This document shows positions 1-5,654 of a stretch of DNA of 5,990 nucleotides, one piece after another. This stretch comes from Tepidimonas sp. UBA997 (GTDB lineage Bacteria; Pseudomonadota; Gammaproteobacteria; Burkholderiales; Burkholderiaceae_C), in assembly GCA_002291945.1 (NCBI GenBank), contig DBAZ01000058.1:632-6621 (forward strand), read 5' to 3'. Positions within the stretch are counted from its first letter, which is position 1, and each line of letters opens with the position of its first letter. A program made the translations under genes and the position numbers. Below the pieces are notes generated by a model. The model did not search any database. It saw only the letters and a list, made by a program, of their open reading frames with translations, and was not told the DNA's origin.

Positions 1-972
1 AACTTCGCCGCCGAGTACAAGGACCGGGTGTTTGCCGAATTCCTGCGCGAATACGAAGCCGGCCGCACGCCCAACCCCGACATCCTGTGCAACGCCGAAA
101 TCAAGTTCAAGGCCTTTCTCGACCACGCCATGCGCCTGGGTGCTGAAAAGATCGCCACCGGTCATTACGCCCGCGTGCGTCACAACCCGGGGACCGGGCA
201 GCACGAACTGCTCAAAGGCCTGGATCCACTCAAGGATCAGAGCTATTTCCTGCATCGTCTGACGCAGTCGCAACTGGCCAAAACGATGTTCCCGGTCGGC
301 GAGCTGCCCAAGACCGAGGTGCGCCGCATCGCGGCCGAGATCGGGCTGCCGAATGCCCAAAAGAAGGACTCCACCGGCATCTGCTTCATCGGCGAGCGGC
401 CCTTTCGTGAGTTCCTCGAGCGCTACATCCAGAAGGCACCCGGCCCGATCCGCGACGACCAGGGCCGCGAGATCGGGCAGCATGTGGGCCTGAGTTTCTA
501 CACCCTGGGCCAGCGTCAGGGCCTAGGCATCGGTGGGGTGAAGGAGCAGGGCAGCGCCAGAGGCGGGGGTGAACACGCCCCTTGGTTCGTCGCCCGCAAG
601 GACGTGGCCCACAACACGCTGTGGGTGGTTCAGGGCCACGACCACCCGTGGCTGCTGTCGCCAGAACTGGGGGCGCAGGATGCGAGCTGGGTCGCGGGCG
701 TGGCACCCCCACCCGGCCGCTACGCCGCCAAAACCCGCTACCGCCAGACCGATGCAGCCTGCCTACTGGAAGTGCCGGGCGAGGCTGGATTTGCGCTGGC
801 CTTTGCGCAAGCGCAATGGGCCGTCACGCCCGGCCAAAGCGCCGTGCTCTACGACGGCGAGGTTTGCCTGGGTGGCGGGGTGATCCACAGCGCCAGCGCG
901 ACCCAGACCGCGCTACCCGTGCCAGCCCCAGCCCCAGCCCCGCACGCCGCACGCCGCACGCCGCACGCCTAG
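1..972 (+). CDS. mnmA: tRNA-specific 2-thiouridylase MnmA, 3' part (5' end outside window)
   Basis: MnmA uses ATP and a relayed persulfide sulfur to make 2-thiouridine at wobble position 34 of tRNA-Lys, -Glu and -Gln in the cytoplasm. The frame is open from base 1 with family sequence (NFAAEYKDRVFAEF), so the start codon and the ATP-binding SGGVDS P-loop lie upstream. Visible signatures are GRTPNPDILCN with the first catalytic cysteine at codon 88-90, ATGHYAR at about 154-174, LKDQSYFLH, and STGICFIGER with the second, persulfide-forming cysteine at codon 382-384. GLGIGG and HAPWFVARKD in the central domain and a C-terminal beta-barrel ending near CLGGGVI complete it. The 323 residues present fit a full protein of roughly 360-390. 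After CLGGGVIHSASA the protein runs into a non-conserved Pro/Ala/Arg/His tail encoded by simple repeats, ending at TAG. The family call is firm. Confidence 0.96.
   Translation, partial: NFAAEYKDRVFAEFLREYEAGRTPNPDILCNAEIKFKAFLDHAMRLGAEKIATGHYARVRHNPGTGQHELLKGLDPLKDQSYFLHRLTQSQLAKTMFPVGELPKTEVRRIAAEIGLPNAQKKDSTGICFIGERPFREFLERYIQKAPGPIRDDQGREIGQHVGLSFYTLGQRQGLGIGGVKEQGSARGGGEHAPWFVARKDVAHNTLWVVQGHDHPWLLSPELGAQDASWVAGVAPPPGRYAAKTRYRQTDAACLLEVPGEAGFALAFAQAQWAVTPGQSAVLYDGEVCLGGGVIHSASATQTALPVPAPAPAPHAARRTPHA
924..941 (+). repeat. Hexamer repeat AGCCCC x3 in mnmA 3' end
   Basis: Three perfect copies of AGCCCC encode the Pro-Ala-Pro-Ala-Pro stretch of the MnmA tail. The unit is a multiple of three, so copy changes would only lengthen or shorten the Pro-Ala tail without shifting the frame. 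The opposite strand has three G4 runs separated by CT. Confidence 0.9.
942..969 (+). repeat. Heptamer tandem repeat GCACGCC x4 ending at the mnmA stop
   Basis: Four perfect head-to-tail copies of GCACGCC end at base 969, directly before the TAG at 970-972. They encode the last residues of MnmA (HAARRTPHA). Because 7 is not a multiple of 3, each gain or loss of a unit changes the reading frame used after the repeat. See the finding on the consequences for the stop codon and for tkt. Confidence 0.93.
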
Positions 973-977
973 GCGCG

Positions 978-1004
978 GCACCCCGACGCTTGCACCCCGA
1001 CGCT
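978..1004 (+). repeat. Imperfect 14-base tandem duplication in the mnmA-tkt gap
   Basis: GCACCCCGACGCT occurs at 978-990 and again at 992-1004, a 13-base identical core with a period of 14. It supplies the first two CCCCGA words of the leader region. It may be a simple slippage product or a paired protein site; nothing in the sequence decides. Confidence 0.85.
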
Positions 1005-1015
1005 GTCAGCCCTAG

Positions 1016-1021
1016 TAAAAT
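1016..1021 (+). promoter_or_regulatory. Possible -10 element (TAAAAT) for tkt-gap
   Basis: TAAAAT lies in the only AT-rich patch of the mnmA-tkt gap and matches the sigma-70 -10 consensus at five of six bases. A possible -35, TTGCAC at 990-995, is 20 bases away, longer than the usual 16-18, and matches the consensus only in its TTG. If used, transcription would start near 1028 and give a leader of about 49 bases. Read-through from mnmA is the alternative. Confidence 0.35.
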
Positions 1022-1041
1022 CGGGGTCATTGCTGATCGTG

Positions 1042-1057
1042 CCCCGACCACTCGGGG
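1042..1057 (+). promoter_or_regulatory. tkt: Upstream leader hairpin of tkt
   Basis: CCCCGA at 1042-1047 pairs perfectly with TCGGGG at 1052-1057 around a CCAC loop. Its right arm is also the left arm of the next hairpin, so the two cannot form together. No U-tract follows, so this is not an intrinsic terminator. The inverted repeat is seen directly; any role is inference. Confidence 0.5.
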
Positions 1058-1070
1058 TGCCTACCCCGAG
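1051..1070 (+). promoter_or_regulatory. tkt: Hairpin covering the tkt ribosome binding site
   Basis: CTCGGGGT (1051-1058) pairs perfectly over eight bases with ACCCCGAG (1063-1070) around a GCCT loop. The right arm contains the GAG of the likely Shine-Dalgarno GAGG (1068-1071), five bases before the ATG at 1077. Folding would therefore limit ribosome access, and the competing hairpin at 1042-1057 would release it. This geometry fits a translational switch, but there is no experimental basis. Confidence 0.5.
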
Positions 1071-1076
1071 GTTTCG

Positions 1077-3158
1077 ATGACCGCTCCCACCCCCACCCCC
1101 ACCCCCACTCCTGTCACGGCCCAGACGCTGGCCCATGCCATCCGCGCCCTCGCCATGGACGCGGTGCAACAAGCCAACTCCGGCCACCCCGGTGCCCCGA
1201 TGGGTATGGCCGACATGGCCGTCGCCCTGTGGATGCGCCACCTCAAGCACAACCCGGCCAACCCGCAATGGGTCAACCGCGACCGCTTCGTGCTGTCGAA
1301 CGGGCACGGCTCCATGCTGATCTATGCGCTGCTGCACCTCAGTGGCTACCAACTGCCGCTGCAGGAGCTGAAAAACTTCCGCCAACTGCACAGCAAAACC
1401 GCCGGGCACCCCGAAGTGGGCATCACCCCCGGCGTGGAAACCACCACCGGCCCGCTGGGCCAGGGCCTCACCAACGCAGTCGGCATGGCGCTGGCCGAGA
1501 AGCTGCTGGCGTCTGAGTTCAACCGCAGCGCAGGCGACGTGCATCACACCATCGTTGACCACCACACCTACGTGTTTCTGGGCGACGGCTGCCTGATGGA
1601 AGGCATCAGCCACGAGGCCGTGGCGCTGGCCGGTGCCTGGAAGCTGCACAAGCTGATTGCCCTGTACGACGACAACGGCATTTCCATCGACGGCCAGGTC
1701 GCGCCCTGGTTCATCGACGACACGCCCCAGCGCTTCGAGGCCTGCGGCTGGAACGTGATCCGGGCCGTCGATGGCCACGACGCCGACGCCGTGGATGCCG
1801 CCATAGCCCGAGCCAAGCAAAGCGCCGACCGGCCCACGCTGATCTGCTGCAAGACGCACATCGGCAAGGGCAGCCCGAACCGCGCCAACACCGCCAAGGC
1901 CCACGGCGAGCCGCTGGGTGCCGAAGAAATCCAGCTCACCCGCGCAGCCTTGGGCTGGCCGCATGCGCCGTTCGTGATCCCGCAAGACATTTATGCCGCC
2001 TGGGACGCCAAGGCCGCAGGCCACGCCGCCGAACAGGCTTGGAACGACAGGTTCGCGGCCTACCAAGCAGCCTTCCCGGCCGAGGCGCAAGCGTTCGTGC
2101 GCCGGATGCAGGGCGAACTGCCCAAGGGCTTCGACCAACTGGTGGTGGACACCGCCGTGGCCGCCCACACCAAAGCCGAAACCGTAGCCAGCCGCAAGGC
2201 CAGCCAACTGGCGCTGGAAGCCTACACCGCTGCCCTGCCCGAACTGCTGGGCGGCAGCGCCGACCTGACCGGCTCCAACCTCACCCACACCCAGAGCACG
2301 CCCAGCCTGCGCTTCGACGCCACGGGCGCGGTGCTGAAGAACGAGCAGGGCCAAGGGGGCCGTCACATTAACTACGGCGTGCGTGAATTCGGCATGGCCG
2401 CCATCATGAACGGGGTGGCGCTGCATGGCGGTTTCATTCCCTACGGCGGCACCTTCCTCACGTTCTCCGACTACTCGCGCAACGCCATCCGCATGGCCGC
2501 GCTGATGAAGCAGCGCGTGGTACACGTGTTCACCCACGACTCGATCGGCCTGGGCGAAGACGGCCCCACCCACCAGTCGATCGAACACGCTGCCAGCCTG
2601 CGCCTGATCCCCAACCTCGACGTGTGGCGCCCCGCCGACACGGCCGAAACCGCGATTGCCTGGGCGGTGGCGCTGCGCAACGAGCGCCAACCCACTGCCC
2701 TGCTGCTGAGCCGCCAGAACCTGGCCTATGCGCCCAAGAAGGACCTGAGCGACATCAGCAAGGGGGCCTATGTGCTGAGCGAGCCACAAGACGTGGGCTT
2801 CAAGGTCGGCAAGAAGGCCAAGGCCGTGCTCATCGCCACCGGCTCCGAAGTGCAATTGGCGCTCAGGGCCCAGCAACTGCTGGCCGAACAGAAGGTGCCG
2901 GTGCGCGTGGTGTCCATGCCCAGCACCACCACCTTCGACCGCCAGAGCACCGACTACAAAACCACCGTGCTACCCCAGCGCCTGCCGCGCATTGCGGTGG
3001 AAATGGGCTGCACCGACGGCTGGTGGAAATACGGCTGCGCAGCCGTGGTGGGCATCGACAGCTACGGCGAGTCGGCCCCGGCCCCGGTGCTGTTGCAGCA
3101 CTTCGGCTTCACGCCCGAAAACGTGGCGGCCACCGTGCAGGCCGTGCTCGGCCAGTGA
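1077..3158 (+). CDS. tkt: Transketolase
   Basis: Thiamine-diphosphate enzyme moving two-carbon ketol units between sugar phosphates (for example xylulose-5-P with ribose-5-P or erythrose-4-P) in the cytosolic pentose phosphate or Calvin pathway. The 693 residues fit the 660-690 family range plus a short N-terminal extension. Visible elements are SGHPGAPMGMA with His37 (E. coli His26), GPLGQGL, the ThDP/metal motif GDGCLMEG (169-176) with Asn200 after it, VREFGMAA with the catalytic Glu437 (E. coli Glu411), and HDSIGLGEDGPTHQ with His499 (E. coli His473). PP, Pyr and C-terminal domains are all present. The frame is open far upstream through mnmA, but ATG 1077 is chosen because GAGG lies five bases before it and family homology starts soon after. 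Residues 4-12 are an odd Pro-Thr repeat. It is probably co-transcribed with gap, 33 bases downstream. A 1-deoxyxylulose-5-P synthase is excluded by these motifs. Confidence 0.97.
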   Translation: MTAPTPTPTPTPVTAQTLAHAIRALAMDAVQQANSGHPGAPMGMADMAVALWMRHLKHNPANPQWVNRDRFVLSNGHGSMLIYALLHLSGYQLPLQELKNFRQLHSKTAGHPEVGITPGVETTTGPLGQGLTNAVGMALAEKLLASEFNRSAGDVHHTIVDHHTYVFLGDGCLMEGISHEAVALAGAWKLHKLIALYDDNGISIDGQVAPWFIDDTPQRFEACGWNVIRAVDGHDADAVDAAIARAKQSADRPTLICCKTHIGKGSPNRANTAKAHGEPLGAEEIQLTRAALGWPHAPFVIPQDIYAAWDAKAAGHAAEQAWNDRFAAYQAAFPAEAQAFVRRMQGELPKGFDQLVVDTAVAAHTKAETVASRKASQLALEAYTAALPELLGGSADLTGSNLTHTQSTPSLRFDATGAVLKNEQGQGGRHINYGVREFGMAAIMNGVALHGGFIPYGGTFLTFSDYSRNAIRMAALMKQRVVHVFTHDSIGLGEDGPTHQSIEHAASLRLIPNLDVWRPADTAETAIAWAVALRNERQPTALLLSRQNLAYAPKKDLSDISKGAYVLSEPQDVGFKVGKKAKAVLIATGSEVQLALRAQQLLAEQKVPVRVVSMPSTTTFDRQSTDYKTTVLPQRLPRIAVEMGCTDGWWKYGCAAVVGIDSYGESAPAPVLLQHFGFTPENVAATVQAVLGQ
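1086..1107 (+). repeat. CCCCCA repeat encoding Pro-Thr at the tkt N-terminus
   Basis: The run CCC-A-CCCCC-A-CCCCC-A-CCCCC-A encodes alternating Pro and Thr at residues 4-11 of transketolase. The complementary (template) strand reads four runs of at least three G with single-T loops, a strong G-quadruplex pattern. Hexamer changes would keep the frame. Confidence 0.9.
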
Positions 3159-3191
3159 CCTTTTGATTTCTTCGCACTCACAGGACGCATC

Positions 3192-4238
3192 ATGACCATC
3201 AAACTGGGCATCAACGGTTTTGGCCGCATAGGCCGCTTGGCGCTACGCGCCGCCATGCGCGACTTCGCCGACCTCGAAGTGGTCGGCATCAACGACCCCA
3301 AATCCGCCGACTACCTCGCCTACATGCTCCAGTACGACAGCGTGCATGGCCGCTTTCAGGGCAGCGTGAGCCACGAGGGCAACGAGGCGCTGATCGTCAA
3401 CGGCAAGCGCATCGCGCTGAGCCACGAGCGCGACAACCCCCAACTCCAGTGGGGCCAGATGGGGGTGGACATCGTGCTCGAATGCACCGGTGCCTTCCTG
3501 ACTGCCGACGCCTGTCAGGTACACCTCGACGCGGGCGCGAAAAAAGTGGTGATTTCATCGCCCTCCAAGGACGACGTGCCGATGTTCGTCTATGGCGTCA
3601 ATCACACCGCCTACGCCGGGCAGGCCATCGTCAGCAACGCCAGTTGCACCACCAACGCGCTGGCCCCGGTGGCCAAGGTGCTCAACGATCGCTGGGGCAT
3701 CAAGCGCGGCCTCATGACCACGGTGCACGCCGCCACCGCCAGCCAGAAAACCGTGGACGGCACCTCCAAAAAGGACTGGCGCGGCGGTCGCGGCATTCTG
3801 GAAAACATCATCCCCAGCAGCACCGGCGCGGCCAAGGCGGTGGGTAAAGTGATTCCCGAGCTGAACAAAAAACTCACCGGCATGAGCCTGCGCGTGCCCA
3901 CGTCTGACGTGTCGGTGGTTGACCTGACCGTCGAGCTTGCCAGCGCAGCCAGCTACGGCGAGATCTGCGCCCACATGAAAGCCATGAGCGAGACGCCGGT
4001 GAGCGCGGGTGGCCTGCAGGGCGTGCTGGGCTACACCAGCGACAAGGTGGTATCGACCGACTTCCGCGGCGAGAACTGCACCAGCGTGTTCGACGCCGAG
4101 GCCGGCATTGCGCTCGACGGCACCTTCGTCAAAGTGGTGGCCTGGTACGACAACGAGTGGGGCTACGCCGCCAAATGCCTGGAAATGGTGCGCGTGGTGG
4201 CCCGGTCAATCGCGCCGGGTCTCCATCGCGCCCGCTAA
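3192..4238 (+). CDS. gap: Type I glyceraldehyde-3-phosphate dehydrogenase
   Basis: Cytosolic GAPDH interconverts glyceraldehyde-3-phosphate and 1,3-bisphosphoglycerate with NAD(H) and phosphate. The 348 residues begin with the Rossmann motif INGFGRIGR (7-15). Asp35, after the second strand (VVGIND), is the acid expected for NAD preference over NADP. The active site is ASCTTN with Cys152, and TVHAATA with His179, which activates the thiol. Further family blocks are RGILENIIPSSTGAAKAVGK, LRVPTSDVSVVDLTVEL and the C-terminal WYDNEWGY. The ATG at 3192 has AGGA at 3182-3185, six bases upstream. It follows tkt by 33 bases without a promoter or terminator that I can see, so the two are likely one transcript sharing a metabolite. 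The last dozen residues after VRVVARS are not conserved. The stop is six bases from the convergent slyD stop. Whether it serves glycolysis, gluconeogenesis or the Calvin cycle cannot be told here. Confidence 0.97.
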   Translation: MTIKLGINGFGRIGRLALRAAMRDFADLEVVGINDPKSADYLAYMLQYDSVHGRFQGSVSHEGNEALIVNGKRIALSHERDNPQLQWGQMGVDIVLECTGAFLTADACQVHLDAGAKKVVISSPSKDDVPMFVYGVNHTAYAGQAIVSNASCTTNALAPVAKVLNDRWGIKRGLMTTVHAATASQKTVDGTSKKDWRGGRGILENIIPSSTGAAKAVGKVIPELNKKLTGMSLRVPTSDVSVVDLTVELASAASYGEICAHMKAMSETPVSAGGLQGVLGYTSDKVVSTDFRGENCTSVFDAEAGIALDGTFVKVVAWYDNEWGYAAKCLEMVRVVARSIAPGLHRAR

Positions 4239-4244
4239 GCCGCC

Positions 4245-4733
4245 TCAGTGCTGGTGGCCGTGTGCGCCGTGCGCATGGCCGTGTGCCATTTCTTCGGGAG
4301 TGGCGGGTCGCACCTCCAGCACCCTCAGGGCAAATTGCAACGTTTTGCCTGCATGGGGCTGGTTGCCGTCCAGCGTCACCTGCTGGCCTTTGATTTTCAC
4401 CACGGTGAAGATGCGCTCATGCCCGTCGTCGGCCACGCCACGCAGCGTTCCACCGACTTTCACACCCGGCGGAAAATCGGTCTTGCTGATGATCTGCACC
4501 AGTGCCTCGTCGCGCTCCCCGAACGCGTCGGCGGGAGCCAGCGTCACCGTGCTGCTGTAGCCCACCGTCTGCCCCTCCAGCGCTGCCTCGATCTTCTCGA
4601 AGGTATTGCCGTAGCCGCCATGCAAATAGGCCATGGGCTGTTCGCTGGCTTCCAGCAGTTTGCCTTGGGTGTCGCGCACCTGGTAGCTGAGGGTGACGAC
4701 GGTGTCTTGGGTGATGGGCAGTAGTGGTTTCAT
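4245..4733 (-). CDS. slyD: SlyD-type FKBP peptidyl-prolyl cis-trans isomerase
   Basis: Cytoplasmic prolyl isomerase and chaperone of the SlyD/SlpA group. At 162 residues it begins with the split FKBP domain (DTVVTLSYQVRDTQGKLLE, about 10-28, then AYLHGGYGNTFEKIEAALEG, 35-54). An insert-in-flap chaperone domain follows PADAFGERDEALV (67-79) to about residue 120, then the closing FKBP strand LDGNQPHAGKTLQF (121-134). It ends in a His-rich tail (five of the last 12 residues) that, by analogy with E. coli SlyD, may bind nickel or other metals. ATG 4733 is chosen because homology starts at once; a TTG at 4742 would add three residues. No clear Shine-Dalgarno precedes it. The SPOR gene ends 27 bases upstream on the same strand, suggesting one operon. 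The usual NHPLAG block reads NQPHAG here. Family is firm; SlyD against SlpA is less so. Confidence 0.88.
   Translation of the reverse strand: MKPLLPITQDTVVTLSYQVRDTQGKLLEASEQPMAYLHGGYGNTFEKIEAALEGQTVGYSSTVTLAPADAFGERDEALVQIISKTDFPPGVKVGGTLRGVADDGHERIFTVVKIKGQQVTLDGNQPHAGKTLQFALRVLEVRPATPEEMAHGHAHGAHGHQH
4255..4286 (-). repeat. 21-base-period repeat encoding the SlyD His-rich tail
   Basis: TGGCCGTGTGC on the plus strand occurs at 4255-4265 and again at 4276-4286, a period of 21 bases. On the minus strand it encodes the alternating His-Gly/Ala tail of SlyD. A multiple of three, so copy changes would only alter the number of metal-binding histidines. Confidence 0.75.
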
Positions 4734-4760
4734 CGGTTGCAACGTTGGGTCTGTGCGGGT

Positions 4761-5654
4761 TCAGGGACAGCGCTGCAAGGGTCGGTCGCGCAGAATCCCC
4801 GTGGCCTCGATGCGGCGGCGCTGGGCGTCGGTCACGCCTTCGAGCGTGAGGGTGTAGAGCGGGGTGTCTGGGCGCTCCTGCATCACGCGGGCCCCGCTCA
4901 CCCCCTGCCGGGTGACCGTCGCCAGCGTACGCTCGGCTGCTTGCTGGGTGGAAAAGGTGCCCAGAGCCAGGCCTGGCGTGAGGCTGGGCGTGGTGATCGC
5001 CCGGTGTTCCACATTGGCCTGACGCAGTTCGGCGCGGCGCTGCTGCATGGCCGCCTCGTTGGGGAACGGACCCAGATAGACGATCCAGCGGGCCGGCAGC
5101 ACCCCTTCGGTCAGGCGCCACAGTCCGGCCATGCCGTCCATGTGGTCGAGCGCGGCACGTACCAGGATTTCCTGCGGCTTGGTCAGACCCGTCGCTTGCC
5201 AGCAGGTCGGTGGCACGGGACGCGCCGGGAGCGCAGCAGCGGCTGAGGTGGCTGGTGCCGGCGCAGCCACTTTCGGTGCCGCCACGACCGGCGCAGGCAC
5301 TTCCACGGGAGCCGATTCGGGTGCAGCGGCTGGCGCGGTTGGCATGGCTGGCGCGGGTGGTGCCAAGGCCTCTGCGGGCGCGGAAGCTGGCATCGGCGTG
5401 GCTTCGGGGGCTGGTTCCGGTACTGGTTCCGTTACTGACTCCGTTACTGGCTCAGGCACTGGAGCCGGCACCGGGCCAGAAACGGGCCGCGCCGGATTGA
5501 GCACCACCAGTGCCTCGGGTGCCACCTGCGCGGCCAGCCGATGCGGCTCACGCGGATCGAACGGCACCAGACCCACTGCCTCCAAATGGCCGCGCGTGTA
5601 GGCCCAATAGGCCAGATTGGCCAGCACCAGCAACAGCACCAGCGCCCTCAACAC
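4761..5654 (-). CDS. SPOR-domain inner-membrane protein
   Basis: Probably a bitopic inner-membrane protein whose periplasmic SPOR domain binds glycan strands stripped of peptides, typically at the division septum. From GTG 5654 it has 297 residues: a short N-terminus, one membrane helix (about 4-19, LVLLLVLANLAYWAY), a long Pro/Ala/Glu/Val linker (about 54-149) with four-residue PVPE-like repeats, then the C-terminal SPOR-like part (about 151-285). The latter includes WIVYLGPFPNEAAMQQR, LGTFSTQQAAERTLATV and YTLTLEGV. A conserved-looking Cys-Trp pair (151-152) opens it. A longer open frame extends to 5888, but that part is the shadow of birA. GTG 5654 overlaps the birA stop (GTGTTGA); the TTG at 5651 is an alternative one codon later. 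Co-transcription with birA upstream and slyD 27 bases downstream is likely. SPOR sequences diverge strongly, so the domain call rests on pattern and architecture. Confidence 0.82.
   Translation of the reverse strand: MLRALVLLLVLANLAYWAYTRGHLEAVGLVPFDPREPHRLAAQVAPEALVVLNPARPVSGPVPAPVPEPVTESVTEPVPEPAPEATPMPASAPAEALAPPAPAMPTAPAAAPESAPVEVPAPVVAAPKVAAPAPATSAAAALPARPVPPTCWQATGLTKPQEILVRAALDHMDGMAGLWRLTEGVLPARWIVYLGPFPNEAAMQQRRAELRQANVEHRAITTPSLTPGLALGTFSTQQAAERTLATVTRQGVSGARVMQERPDTPLYTLTLEGVTDAQRRRIEATGILRDRPLQRCP
5413..5472 (-). repeat. Degenerate 12-base repeat x5 in the SPOR-protein linker
   Basis: Five successive 12-base units (plus strand GGTTCCGGTACT, GGTTCCGTTACT, GACTCCGTTACT, GGCTCAGGCACT, GGAGCCGGCACC) encode a four-residue periodicity of the type PVPE, PVTE, SVTE, PVPE in the linker. 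Such Pro-Glu repeats resemble the stiff periplasmic spacer of TonB-like proteins. Drift between units indicates an older expansion than the perfect repeats elsewhere in the window. Confidence 0.85.

Noticed and set aside
978..1070. Short CRISPR-like or iteron array in the tkt leader
   Set aside because: The repeated words are 6-13 bases, irregularly spaced and in both orientations, with no spacer structure or replication gene nearby.
582..1076. N-terminal extension of the tkt frame into mnmA
   Set aside because: The frame is open but its translation is an out-of-frame reading of mnmA; homology and a ribosome binding site support ATG 1077.
969..2876. A 635-codon minus-strand open frame opposite tkt
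   Set aside because: It is the antisense shadow of transketolase in high-GC DNA: it shows no family motif and has Gly/Val/His-rich low-complexity content, while the plus strand has full catalytic motifs.
4201..4219. Possible terminator after gap
   Set aside because: Only a 5-bp stem, inside the coding region and without a T-run.
4417..5121. A 234-codon minus-strand frame spanning slyD and the SPOR gene
   Set aside because: Arg/Pro/His-rich translation without motifs, overlapping two well-supported genes in another frame.
5131..5601. Plus-strand Gly/Ala/Ser/Thr-rich frame opposite the SPOR linker
   Set aside because: It looks like a secreted repeat protein but is only the complement of the Pro/Glu/Val linker repeats; no start signal or family match.
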